Made by a program: the position numbers and the translations under genes. The notes under the pieces are model-generated. The model was not told where the DNA came from. It was given only the letters and a program-made list of their open reading frames with translations, and ran no database searches. From positions 1-45,308 of the forward strand of contig JANQIZ010000238.1 of the NCBI GenBank assembly GCA_028281895.1: a stretch of DNA of 45,308 nt. The letters are read 5' to 3'. Source of the stretch: Dehalococcoidia bacterium (GTDB taxonomy: Bacteria > Chloroflexota > Dehalococcoidia > Lucifugimonadales > Lucifugimonadaceae). Below, piece after piece: positions 26,924-36,702 of this stretch; within the stretch, counting starts at the first letter, position 1; each line of letters begins with the position of its first letter.

Positions 26924-28216
26924 ATGCGCACGGTAAAGATCGGTCTTCTCGGGCTCGGCGTAGTCGGCTCGGCTGTGTCCAGGGCCATTTCGAGCGATCG
27001 CGGGATGGCCGATAGGTCTGGCGTGAAGCTGGAAGTCTCTAAAGCCGCCGTTCGGGACGTATCAAAGCCAAGAGACGCGAGCCTGCCTCAATCAGCCCTC
27101 ACATCCAACCCTCAAGATGTCGTGAGCGATCCAGATATCGAGATCGTCATTGAGGTTATGGGTGGAGAGAATCCGGCTTTTGAGCTGATCACCAGCGCAC
27201 TGGAATCCGGCAAGCATGTGGTTACCGCTAACAAGGAAGTTCTGGCCAAGCGCGGCGGAGAGCTGCTCGCCACCGCGCAACAGCAGGGGACGCAATTGCT
27301 TTACGAGGCGAGCGTTGGCGGCGGAATTCCGGTGCTGGATGCGATAGAGAATGATCTCGCCGCTAATCAGATCAACTCGATCCGCGCGATCATCAACGGC
27401 ACGACTAACTACATCCTCACACGCATGTCCAGCGAGGGCGCTGCCTACGCAGATGTGCTGGCAGACGCGCAGCGGCTTGGCTACGCAGAGGCAGATCCGA
27501 CTGCTGATGTCGATGGCTTCGATGCCCTCTACAAGATAGTGATCCTCGGGCAGCTGGCTTTTGGGGTCAGCGCGCCGGTCGATGCTGTGTACCGAGAGGG
27601 AATACGGAAGGTTGATGCGAAGGATTTCCGTTATGCAGACGAGCTCGGGTTCACCATCAAGCTGATCGGCGCCGCACAACGCACTGCAGATGGATTGATG
27701 CTGCGAGTCCACCCATCGCTGGTGCCTGTTGGAGTGCCGATGGCTTCGGTCTCCGGCGCGTTGAACATGGTGGAGATCGAAGGCGATCTTGTCGGCGCTT
27801 TGTGGCTGCAGGGTCCGGGAGCTGGACCTGAGCCAACAGCTTCAGCTGTTCTTGGCGATGTCCTCAGCGTTGCTCGCTCCACCGCAGATACTGCGCCAGC
27901 CACTGCTGGTGCCGCTGAACTCGAACTTGCCGAGATGGGAAGTCACCGATGCCGCTACTACATCAGGATGACAGCTGCAGATCGCTCTGGAGTGCTCGCA
28001 CAGGTAGCGCAGGTGCTTGGTGATGCAGATATCAGCATTCGCTCAGTGATCCAGATGGATACGAACGAAAGCGAAGGCGTCGCAGACCTCGTGATAATGA
28101 CTCACTCTGCATTAGAAGCTAACATGCAAGAGGCGGCTGACCGGTTGAGCGGGCTCGACGTGGTTGTCGAGCTGGACAACCTGATCCGAGTTGAGTCTTA
28201 TGATCACGCTGACTGA
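26924..28216 (+). CDS. hom: Homoserine dehydrogenase with C-terminal ACT domain
   Basis: 430 aa; IGLLGLGVVGSAV...VVTANKEVLAKRG...GGGIPVLDAIENDLAANQINSIRAIINGTTNYILTRM. Confidence 0.95.
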   Translation: MRTVKIGLLGLGVVGSAVSRAISSDRGMADRSGVKLEVSKAAVRDVSKPRDASLPQSALTSNPQDVVSDPDIEIVIEVMGGENPAFELITSALESGKHVVTANKEVLAKRGGELLATAQQQGTQLLYEASVGGGIPVLDAIENDLAANQINSIRAIINGTTNYILTRMSSEGAAYADVLADAQRLGYAEADPTADVDGFDALYKIVILGQLAFGVSAPVDAVYREGIRKVDAKDFRYADELGFTIKLIGAAQRTADGLMLRVHPSLVPVGVPMASVSGALNMVEIEGDLVGALWLQGPGAGPEPTASAVLGDVLSVARSTADTAPATAGAAELELAEMGSHRCRYYIRMTAADRSGVLAQVAQVLGDADISIRSVIQMDTNESEGVADLVIMTHSALEANMQEAADRLSGLDVVVELDNLIRVESYDHAD

Positions 28217-28228
28217 GCCGTTCCCGAG

Positions 28229-29374
28229 ATGTCCAAGGCGGTCGCTGTCAGTATTCCTGTCGCTGCCGTTCACCAGAAACCAGCCAGTCAATCGGAACCA
28301 TTGGGAGAGGCACGCGCTTTGGCCGCACGACCTGGCGTAATAGAACGCTACCGCGACCACCTGCCGGTGACCGATGCCACACCGATCATCTCGCTCGGAG
28401 AAGGCAGCACGCCCCTGGTTCTCTCGGAGAACATCGGCCCGAGGCTAGGATGCAAGGCCCTCTATTTCAAGTTGGAAGGATGCAACCCCACCGGCTCTTT
28501 CAAGGACCGCGGCATGGTGATGGCTGTCGCCAAGGCGCTGGAAGCCGGCAAGAAGCGGATTGTCTGTGCGTCGACCGGTAACACGAGTGCTGCAGCTGCC
28601 GCGTATGGCGCCAGGTACGGCCTGGAGACCATCGTCCTTGTTCCATCAGGCGAGATCGCGCTTGGCAAACTGGCACAGGCGATGGCATATGGTGCCCGCA
28701 TCCTCGCTGTGAACGGCAGTTTCGATGACGCGCTGACCACAGTATTCGATCTTGTCGATGCCATCGACGCCGAGCTCGTCAATTCCGTCAACAGGTTTCG
28801 GATTGAAGGGCAGAAGACAGGCTCATTCGAGATCGTTGAGGAGCTTGGTGAAGCGCCGGACATGATGTGCCTGCCAGTCGGCAACGCCGGAAACATCACG
28901 GCTTACTGGAAGGGCTACAAAGAGGCGCAAGAACTGGGCATGGCAAAGTCGACGCCGCGGATGATGGGCTTCCAGGCGGCTGGGGCTGCGCCTATCGTCC
29001 TCGGAGAGCCCGTTCCCAACCCGGAAACGATCGCTACCGCCATCAGGATAGGAAACCCCGCGAGCTGGAAGACTGCGCTTGCCGCGCGTGAGGAGTCAGG
29101 AGGAGTCATCGACAAGGTCGAGGACCGCGAGATTGTCGAGGCTTATCTGATGCTCGCCCGTGAAGAGGGAATATTCTGCGAGCCAGCTTCGGCTGCATCG
29201 GTCGCGGGGCTGCTTAAGCTGGGCAGCCTGGGCGTGGATGTAACCGATCAGACCGTTGTCTGCATCTTAACTGGTAACGGTTTGAAAGATCCTGGGACCG
29301 CCGAGAAGCGAGCGCTGGTTGAACTCGAGTATGTCGAGCCAGACCTCGAATCGGTTGTTAAGCTTCTTACCTGA
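28229..29374 (+). CDS. thrC: Threonine synthase
   Basis: 381 aa; SLGEGSTPLVLSENI...KLEGCNPTGSFKDRGMVMAVAKA...ASTGNTSAAAAAYGARYG. Confidence 0.94.
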   Translation: MSKAVAVSIPVAAVHQKPASQSEPLGEARALAARPGVIERYRDHLPVTDATPIISLGEGSTPLVLSENIGPRLGCKALYFKLEGCNPTGSFKDRGMVMAVAKALEAGKKRIVCASTGNTSAAAAAYGARYGLETIVLVPSGEIALGKLAQAMAYGARILAVNGSFDDALTTVFDLVDAIDAELVNSVNRFRIEGQKTGSFEIVEELGEAPDMMCLPVGNAGNITAYWKGYKEAQELGMAKSTPRMMGFQAAGAAPIVLGEPVPNPETIATAIRIGNPASWKTALAAREESGGVIDKVEDREIVEAYLMLAREEGIFCEPASAASVAGLLKLGSLGVDVTDQTVVCILTGNGLKDPGTAEKRALVELEYVEPDLESVVKLLT

Positions 29375-29450
29375 GCCTGAACGGCTCGTTGCGAATGCTG
29401 ATCGCCCGCAAACTAACTTCTCCTGAACGCGCTATGACGAAAGAGGCTGA

Positions 29451-30443
29451 ATGACCTGCTGTACGACTTCGGTTCGCGAGGAATCGTTCGTATCTCTTTC
29501 AACCGACTGGGCAGCGATAATCGCAACATGCCCAAGAGCCACGGTATTCGACACACCAGAGTGGCAACAGACGTGGTGGGAGCATTTCGGAACAGGCAAG
29601 GCCAGCAGGATCCTGGCTGTTCGCTCAGATAAAGGGCAGGTCGACCTGATCGCGCCCATGTCGCAAGAAGATGGCACAGTCTCGTTCCTGGGCGGCACCG
29701 ATCTTGTTGACTATCACGACTTTGTGAGCAGCGATGAGCCTGGCCGCAGCCTTGTGAAACCGGTTCTCGACGAGCTGGGCGCAGACCCTCAGGTCAGCAG
29801 ATTGATGTTCGAGTCGGTATCCGATCTGTCCCAGACGCTCACAATGCTCCCCGACCTCTTGAGTGAGCGCGGCTGGAAAGTCGAGGTTGAGCGTGAGGAC
29901 GTAGCGCCGAGATTACAGCTTGCTGGCAGCTGGGATGCATACCTTTCTGGTCTGCGAAAGAAGGACAGGCACGAGCTTCGACGCAAGATGCGCCGCCTCG
30001 AAGCTTCCGGATCTGTCGAGCATGTTGAACTGACCGAGCGTAGCGATGTTGAACAGGGAATGCCTGACTTCTTCCGGCTGCACAGGGCGAGTACTCTGGA
30101 GAAGCAGGAGTTCATGACTTCGGACAGGGAGCGCTTCTTCCAGGCTGTGGCAGGCAGGCTTGCAGATAGCGGGATTACCAGGCTCTGTTTCCTCGAACTT
30201 GACGGCGTGAGAGTGGCCACATCACTTTCATTTGTGGTGAGTGGCACAAGGTATCTGTACAACTCCGGGTACGATCCGGAGTATCGCCAGCTGGCTGTGG
30301 GCCTGCTAAATCACGCGTTTTCCATACGCCGCTCTATCGAAGATCAGCACGCGGTGTTTGACTTCATGAGAGGCAACGAGGCGTACAAATACCATCTTGG
30401 CGCCTCTGACCGTGAAGTGTTCCGAATCGTTGCGTCACGGTAG
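29451..30443 (+). CDS. GNAT family N-acetyltransferase (BcsL/CelD type)
   Basis: 330 aa; LRKKDRHELRRKMRRLEASG...FLELDGVRVATSLSFVVSGTRYLYNSGYDPEYRQLAVGLLNHAFSIR. Confidence 0.8.
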   Translation: MTCCTTSVREESFVSLSTDWAAIIATCPRATVFDTPEWQQTWWEHFGTGKASRILAVRSDKGQVDLIAPMSQEDGTVSFLGGTDLVDYHDFVSSDEPGRSLVKPVLDELGADPQVSRLMFESVSDLSQTLTMLPDLLSERGWKVEVEREDVAPRLQLAGSWDAYLSGLRKKDRHELRRKMRRLEASGSVEHVELTERSDVEQGMPDFFRLHRASTLEKQEFMTSDRERFFQAVAGRLADSGITRLCFLELDGVRVATSLSFVVSGTRYLYNSGYDPEYRQLAVGLLNHAFSIRRSIEDQHAVFDFMRGNEAYKYHLGASDREVFRIVASR

Positions 30444-30456
30444 AACCCTCCCGAGC

Positions 30457-31689
30457 ATGAAGAGAATCGCGATCATAAGCGTGCACGGCTGTCCTGTGGT
30501 CCAGGCCGGACTCAAGGATGCTGGCGGCATGAACGTCTATCTCCTGGAGACGGCGCGAGCGCTGGCAGAGCGCGGTATACAGGTCGACATCTTCACCCGT
30601 CATCACGACCCGCTTGATCCGATGATCATCGACCTGATTCCAGGCGCACGGGTCATCCATCTCCCTGCAGGCCCCCCTTCAACAGACAAGACCGGAGTTT
30701 TCGATCTTCTCCCTGAGTTCACGAAGCAGGTGAAGGGATTCACATCAACCTGGAGCCTGCAGTACGACCTTGTGGCCAGTCACTACTGGCTCTCCGGGCT
30801 GGTCGGCATTGAGTTGAGCGAAGCCTGGAATGTGCCACACTCGACCAGTTTTCACACCCTGGCATCGGTCAAGCAGGCTGCGCTACCCGGTGAGTACGAG
30901 CATCCAGCACGTCACTGCTCAGAGACACAGGTAGCGCGCACCGCAGATCAGGTCGTCGTGTGGACGGATCACGAGCGCGATGTAATCAGGGACACCTACG
31001 GAGTATGTGATGATCGAATCACCATCGCTCCACCTGGTGTTGATGCTGAACGCTTTTCTCCTGTCTGCCAGACGATCGCACGGAAAGAGCTTGGCCTGAA
31101 CGGCGAAAAAGCCGTGCTGTATGTGGGCCGGCTTGAGCGACTGAAGGGCATAGACACGCTCTTCAAGGCGATATCGCTGCTCGACCATGTCGAACACCTG
31201 AAACTGTTTGTTGCAGGTGGAAGTCACAACACGCCTGAGATGGATCGCCTCGTGAGCCTTGCGGCCGACCTGGGTATTTCAGACAGGGTTGAGTTCCTCG
31301 GCTCTGTGCCGCAGGAGAGACTGCAGCTCTACTACAGCGCCACAGATGTCTGCGTACTGCCTTCGTACTACGAGAGCTTCGGTTTCGCTGCGCTGGAAGC
31401 CGCGGCATGCGGCAAGCCGGTAGTCGCTTCAAGGGTCGGTGGACTCACGACGATCGTCGATGACGGAGCGACCGGCTTTCTCGTCAACTGGCGTTGCCCG
31501 GGACCATTCGTCGAGCGGCTCGAACTACTGCTAAATGACCAGTCCCTGAGAGAGAGAATGGGGCAGGCGGCCAGGGCGAGGGCAGAGCAGTTCAGTTGGG
31601 ACGCTGCGATAGAGCACTTGATCAATGCCTATTCGAAGTTGCTTAAAGACCGAGCCTCTACAAACCAGCCTGAGCATGCTGTCACCTAG
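30457..31689 (+). CDS. Glycosyltransferase family 4 (MshA/sucrose-phosphate-synthase-like)
   Basis: MKRIAIISVHGCPVVQAGLKDAGGMNVYLLETARALAERGIQVDIFTR; LPSYYESFGFAALEAAACGKPVVASRVGGL. Confidence 0.9.
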   Translation: MKRIAIISVHGCPVVQAGLKDAGGMNVYLLETARALAERGIQVDIFTRHHDPLDPMIIDLIPGARVIHLPAGPPSTDKTGVFDLLPEFTKQVKGFTSTWSLQYDLVASHYWLSGLVGIELSEAWNVPHSTSFHTLASVKQAALPGEYEHPARHCSETQVARTADQVVVWTDHERDVIRDTYGVCDDRITIAPPGVDAERFSPVCQTIARKELGLNGEKAVLYVGRLERLKGIDTLFKAISLLDHVEHLKLFVAGGSHNTPEMDRLVSLAADLGISDRVEFLGSVPQERLQLYYSATDVCVLPSYYESFGFAALEAAACGKPVVASRVGGLTTIVDDGATGFLVNWRCPGPFVERLELLLNDQSLRERMGQAARARAEQFSWDAAIEHLINAYSKLLKDRASTNQPEHAVT

Positions 31690-31707
31690 ACGGACAGCCG
31701 CAGCAGT

Positions 31708-34700
31708 CTAGTCCCCGGCGCCGACAGCCTGCTGAGCTGCGGCCTGCGCCATCTCGATCAGCCGCTCACGGAACATCAGGATCTGCTCGAACAGAGCCGT
31801 CAGTTCTTCCACCCAGTCCGGGTCTTCGCGGTCGATCTCCGCCCTAATCTGCATATGCCCGACGACTACGCCTCGGCCAAGCCATTTCTGCAGAGCGGAA
31901 CGCGCGCCGCCAGTTGGCTCTTTCAAGTTCAGAGTGGCACGCTCTTCAGTGATCGAGACTGAGTCGACTCCTGCCTGCTCGGCCAGTATCCGCATTTTCT
32001 CGGCGGCCAGCAGGAGATCGACGTTGCGAGGCACTGGCCCGAAGCGATCTCTCATCTCGTCTCTCAGGTCTTCCACAGCGCTGACCTCGTGCATGCGGGC
32101 GAGACGCTGATAGACGCTAAGCCGCTGAGCCAGGTCCTCCACATAGCTATCAGGTATCCGCGCATCCATTCCCAGGTCTATGCGGACCGTTGAGAACTCG
32201 ATCAGAGGCGTGCTGTCCGTTCCATCGGCTGGTTTCTTGCCCGACTTGAGATCGGCTACCGTGTCTGCCAGCAGCTTTGAGTACAGATCGAATCCGATTG
32301 CGGCTATATGGCCGCTCTGCTCCCCGCCCAGGATGTTGCCCATGCCACGGATTTCGAGGTCTCGCAGCGCGATCTGGAACCCTGCTCCTAGCTCAGTGGC
32401 AGCCAGGATCGTGTTCAAACGAGCATCAGCAGTCTCGGTCAGCGCTTTGCCGTGCGGAATCATCAGGTAGGCATAGGCACGGTTCGCGCCTCGACCGATC
32501 CTGCCGCGCAGCTGGTAGAGCTGTGATAGGCCAAACGTGTCTGCCCTGTCGACGATAAGCGTGTTCGCATTTGGGAGGTCGATTCCAGACTCGATGATCG
32601 TAGTGCAGACCAGCACATCAAACTTATGCTTTTCAAATGCGCCCATCACTTGCTCAAGATCGTCTTCAGCCATCTGGCCATGACCGATGTCGAAGCGCGC
32701 CTCGGGAACCAGCTTCATCAGCTTTGCGGCAACAAGATCGATGTCTTTGACCCGGTTATGCAGGAAGAACACCTGTCCGCCGCGATCGACCTCTCTCAAG
32801 ATCGCTTCGCGCACCAGCTCATCGCTTTCCTCGGTCACATAGGTCTTGATCGGGAGCCGTTCCTCTGGCGGCGTCTCGATTGTGCTCATGTCACGAATAC
32901 CTGCCAGTGACATCTGCAGAGTGCGAGGGATGGGGGTTGCGCTCAGGCTCATGACATCGATCTGCGTCCGGAACTGCTTGAGCCTTTCCTTGTGCGTTAC
33001 GCCGAACTTATGCTCTTCGTCGATGATGACGAGGCCGATGTTCTTGAAGCGAACATCACGCTGTAGCAGGCGATGCGTGCCAATCACAATGTCGACTGAA
33101 CCAGCGGCCAGCCCTGCGACTACTGCTTTCTGCTCTGCATCGGAGCGAAATCGGGAAAGCAGCTCAACGCTTGCAGGGAATGGCTGCAGGCGTTCAGTGA
33201 AGGTCTCGAAGTGCTGCTGAGCGAGAACAGTTGTTGGTACTAGGATCGCTACCTGCCGTCCGGACTGAACGACCTTGAAGGCCGCTCGCAGCGCGATCTC
33301 GGTCTTGCCGTAGCCGACATCTCCACAGACAAGCCGATCCATTGGGTGCGACGCTTCCAGATCTTTCTTCACCTGGGCGAGCGTTGATAGCTGGTCTGGC
33401 GTCTCCTCGAATGGGAAGCTGGCTTCGAGCGAATCCTGCCATGGGGTGTCGGTTCCGGTCTCGAAGCCTTCCGTGAGCTCCCGTGCGGCGTACAAAGCGA
33501 TTAGCTCTCCCGCCAGCTGTTCCGTCGCTCTGCGTGCTCGCGCCCTGGCGCGGCTCCACTCCTGTGTGCCCAGTCTCGTTAGACGAGGAGCGCTGTCCGA
33601 AGGACCGTGATAGAGCTGGATGCGGTCAAGCTGCTCCGTTGGCACATACAGCTTGTCCTCTTCTGCGTACTCAAGGACCAGATACTCCTGGCCCTTGTCG
33701 CCCATCACCTGCGTTCCCTTGAACTTTGCGATGCCGTGTTCTATGTGTACAACGTACGAATCAGGTTGAAGCTGTTCGAGAGCCGGACCCTTGCGAACAG
33801 GCCGCCTCCTGACTTTGCGGCGCTCCTTGGCTACTCCGAATATCTCGGCATCGGTGATCACCGCGAGGGTGCGCCGGTCACGTGCGAGGACGGTGAATCC
33901 CTGCCTGAGCGTGCCCTGGACCAGTGACACATCTCCGGGCTCTAGCCATTTCTTGATCGCGTCCCGAGTCTTGAGTTTCAGGCCGGTGCTCTTTGCGAAT
34001 TCGACGATTCGACTGGCGTGATTGGAGAGTAGCGCTGTGCGAAGCGAACTCTCATGGCGGTCAGTCACAAGTTCGATGGCGTTCTCTAGTCCGCCTGTAG
34101 TGAGCGGTGACGGTTCGATTGGCAGGCGCAGCGCACCGCCCGGCAGCTCGGAGTCGACGCCCCACGGAGTGAGCGAAATCTTTCTTGCTGGACGATTCAA
34201 GGCATCTGAGAGGAGCCCGAACTCGATGTGAGGCTGAGGGAATCCGCGCGGAACTTCGCCCCTTCTCTCCTTGTTGCCGCGAAGCTCGCTGAGTCGACGG
34301 CCCGCAGTCTCCGCGCTATCTCTGATCTCGCCTGGCCGGACAGTGATAACCAGCGAGTCAGCAGGCAGGAAATCGAATACGGAACCGCGGTTGAAGAATC
34401 CGGCGTAGAAGCCAAGCTCATCGAGTCGCTCGCCCTCGGTGACGCGACCAAGCTCAGCAGGGATTCGATCTCGACTCTCACCGACCGCGGTGTCGAAATC
34501 TACTCGATTGATCGATGCCTTAACTGCCTCGTGATCGGCGTAGGCTGGCAGGATGTCCGACGCAGGCGGCACATGAACGCTCTTCAGGTTCGTGCTGGAC
34601 CGCTGAGATTCAACTTCGAACTCTCGGATGCTGTCCACTTCATCGTCGAAGAACTCGATCCGGACCGGCAGATCACTCGATATAGGGAATATGTCGACGA

Positions 34701-35256
34701 TACCGCCGCGGTGGCTCATCGTTCCCGGAATATCCACTGTCGGCTCGAGCGCGTATCCTGCAGCCGTCCATTCCCGCATGAGCTGGGCGATATCGAACCT
34801 GTCCCCGACTGCGACGTCGCGAGTCGCAGCATCGTACTCTGATGCAAGTGGAGTTCGGTACGAGACAGCGGTCGATGAGGCAACTACAAGCGGCGCTCTG
34901 CCCTTGCCGTTCCAGTTGCGGAGAGCGGAAAGCACGCGCAGTCGTTGGTGAGTGGCGCCAAGGTCTGGCACGTATCGCTCGAAAGGGATGCTGTCCGCTT
35001 CCGGGAATTGCAGAACAGGCGCTGCTTCTCCGCACCAGATCGATAACTGGTCTGAGATCTTTCGAGCGGTGTCGGGAGAGTGTGTGATGACGAAGACCGG
35101 TGCGCCGTACTCGTTCCATAGAGCGGCAATCGAGTACGCAGTGGCCGCATCCGGGGCGATGACCTCCCGGTCTAGCACGGGGCTATGAGCCTGCGCGATA
35201 AGCTCCTCAAACTCGAGCGTAGAGGTCAACGCAGGAAAGAGGCCGGCCAGGGTCAT
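31708..35256 (-). CDS. mfd: Transcription-repair coupling factor
   Basis: 1182 aa; DYVVHIEHGIAKF-type CarD-like region, DRLVCGDVGYGKTEIALRAAFK, DEEHKFGV, SATPIPRTLQMSLAGIRDMS. Confidence 0.97.
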   Translation of the reverse strand: MTLAGLFPALTSTLEFEELIAQAHSPVLDREVIAPDAATAYSIAALWNEYGAPVFVITHSPDTARKISDQLSIWCGEAAPVLQFPEADSIPFERYVPDLGATHQRLRVLSALRNWNGKGRAPLVVASSTAVSYRTPLASEYDAATRDVAVGDRFDIAQLMREWTAAGYALEPTVDIPGTMSHRGGIVDIFPISSDLPVRIEFFDDEVDSIREFEVESQRSSTNLKSVHVPPASDILPAYADHEAVKASINRVDFDTAVGESRDRIPAELGRVTEGERLDELGFYAGFFNRGSVFDFLPADSLVITVRPGEIRDSAETAGRRLSELRGNKERRGEVPRGFPQPHIEFGLLSDALNRPARKISLTPWGVDSELPGGALRLPIEPSPLTTGGLENAIELVTDRHESSLRTALLSNHASRIVEFAKSTGLKLKTRDAIKKWLEPGDVSLVQGTLRQGFTVLARDRRTLAVITDAEIFGVAKERRKVRRRPVRKGPALEQLQPDSYVVHIEHGIAKFKGTQVMGDKGQEYLVLEYAEEDKLYVPTEQLDRIQLYHGPSDSAPRLTRLGTQEWSRARARARRATEQLAGELIALYAARELTEGFETGTDTPWQDSLEASFPFEETPDQLSTLAQVKKDLEASHPMDRLVCGDVGYGKTEIALRAAFKVVQSGRQVAILVPTTVLAQQHFETFTERLQPFPASVELLSRFRSDAEQKAVVAGLAAGSVDIVIGTHRLLQRDVRFKNIGLVIIDEEHKFGVTHKERLKQFRTQIDVMSLSATPIPRTLQMSLAGIRDMSTIETPPEERLPIKTYVTEESDELVREAILREVDRGGQVFFLHNRVKDIDLVAAKLMKLVPEARFDIGHGQMAEDDLEQVMGAFEKHKFDVLVCTTIIESGIDLPNANTLIVDRADTFGLSQLYQLRGRIGRGANRAYAYLMIPHGKALTETADARLNTILAATELGAGFQIALRDLEIRGMGNILGGEQSGHIAAIGFDLYSKLLADTVADLKSGKKPADGTDSTPLIEFSTVRIDLGMDARIPDSYVEDLAQRLSVYQRLARMHEVSAVEDLRDEMRDRFGPVPRNVDLLLAAEKMRILAEQAGVDSVSITEERATLNLKEPTGGARSALQKWLGRGVVVGHMQIRAEIDREDPDWVEELTALFEQILMFRERLIEMAQAAAQQAVGAGD

Positions 35257-35373
35257 CTATGTCTCCGTAATTCTGTTCCTGATGGACGCAACGCGCGCAA
35301 ACAGGCGTCCTGCAACTGCGGCAGGCGCCCATCAAGAACTCGATTCGGCGTGTTTCGCCGACGTATTCTTAGC

Positions 35374-35400
35374 TTAGCACTCAGGAATTCTGAGTGCTCC
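35374..35400. promoter_or_regulatory. CIRCE-like HrcA operator
   Basis: TTAGCACTC-aggaattct(N9)-GAGTGCTcc; matches 16 of 18 positions of the CIRCE consensus TTAGCACTC-N9-GAGTGCTAA with exact N9 spacing. Confidence 0.8.
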
Positions 35401-35443
35401 AGTGGCACTGTTGTGTTAAAACCGCCACAGGGCTTGTCGCAGT

Positions 35444-36676
35444 TTGAGGCCAGTTCAGACCGAGTTCAGCAGGGACCAGGCATTGACGGACGATTCATCG
35501 ACATCGGGCGAACAGCTTGCGACGCAGCGCGATATCAAGCGAATAGTCGTCAAGCTCGGCACAAATCTGATCACAGGCAAGCCAGGGTCAGATGGACGGC
35601 GTCGAGGAATCGACGAAGCGTCTCTCGACATGCTTGTTTCGCAGATGGCTGCACTGCACGCGCAGAGCAAACAGGTGATCGTAGTCACCTCGGGAGCGGT
35701 AGGCGCAGGGCGTGATGTGCTTGCAAGCGGCTCTGGCGCAGCGCGGACTCAGCAGAGGACAGTCGCACACAGGCAGATGCTTGCCTCGCTGGGCCAGATC
35801 AGGCTGATGCTCGCCTACGAGCGGCTATTCGGTCAGCACGATATTCGTATCGCGCAGGCACTGATCTCACGAGAAGACCTGACACAACGACAGCGATACC
35901 TCAACGTCAGGGACACACTTGAGGCGATACTCGAAGTCAACGCCGTGCCGATAGTCAACGAGAACGATGTGGTTGCGGTCGAAGAGCTGGCTGGCGTGAT
36001 CTATGGAGACAATGACCGCCTTTCCGCAATGGTTGCGAACGACCTCGAAGCGGACCTTCTGATTCTGCTGGGTGAAGTCGAGGGCCTGTACGAAGAAGAC
36101 CCACATGTGAATCCTTCGGCCGGGATCATCCCGGAGGTTCCTGCGATCACTTCTGCGATCAGGTCTATTGCCCGCGGGCCGCACGATGGGCGCGGCTCAG
36201 GTGGCATGGCGAGCAAGCTGGAGGCTGCTGAACTGGCAACCTCCTCTGGAACGCCGATGATCATCGCTTCCGGCCGTACTCCGGACGTTCTCACACGCGT
36301 CTGTGCCGGAGAATCGATAGGCACCAGGTTCCCTGCGGCTATCTCAAGGGTCGAGGCCAAGAAGCGATGGCTCATGACCGGAATCACCGATTCTCATGGC
36401 GCTGTCCAGGTGGACGCGGGCGCAGTCAAAGCTCTCCAGGACGGGGGCAGAAGCCTGCTCGCCGCCGGCATATCGCGTGTTATTGGGAGGTTTGAGCGCG
36501 GTGATATCGTCAAGATTGAGGATGAGTCAGGCGCGCTCATAGCCTGTGGGCTCTCAACCTATTCGTCAGATGATGTCGATAAGATTAAGGGCAGGAAGTC
36601 AGGCGAGATGCAGGAGCTTCTCGGCTACTACTACGGCATGGAAGTGGTGCACAGGAACAACATGGCGGTGATCTAG
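35444..36676 (+). CDS. proB: Glutamate 5-kinase (with PUA domain)
   Basis: RIVVKLGTNLITG...VIVVTSGAVGAGRDVL...PIVNENDVVAVEE...GDNDRLSAMVAN. Start uncertain (TTG at 35444 or 35483). Confidence 0.94.
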   Translation: MRPVQTEFSRDQALTDDSSTSGEQLATQRDIKRIVVKLGTNLITGKPGSDGRRRGIDEASLDMLVSQMAALHAQSKQVIVVTSGAVGAGRDVLASGSGAARTQQRTVAHRQMLASLGQIRLMLAYERLFGQHDIRIAQALISREDLTQRQRYLNVRDTLEAILEVNAVPIVNENDVVAVEELAGVIYGDNDRLSAMVANDLEADLLILLGEVEGLYEEDPHVNPSAGIIPEVPAITSAIRSIARGPHDGRGSGGMASKLEAAELATSSGTPMIIASGRTPDVLTRVCAGESIGTRFPAAISRVEAKKRWLMTGITDSHGAVQVDAGAVKALQDGGRSLLAAGISRVIGRFERGDIVKIEDESGALIACGLSTYSSDDVDKIKGRKSGEMQELLGYYYGMEVVHRNNMAVI

Positions 36677-36702
36677 CCGCCTGCCGATACTGAGCGATCA
36701 AT

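Noticed and set aside
27092-27712. 206-aa minus-strand ORF
   Set aside because: Antisense shadow of hom.
29451-29480. MTCCTTS start of the GNAT protein as a second Cys leader
   Set aside because: It is the N-terminus of a full-length protein, with no terminator or antiterminator nearby.
34228-34842. 204-aa plus-strand ORF
   Set aside because: Antisense shadow of mfd.
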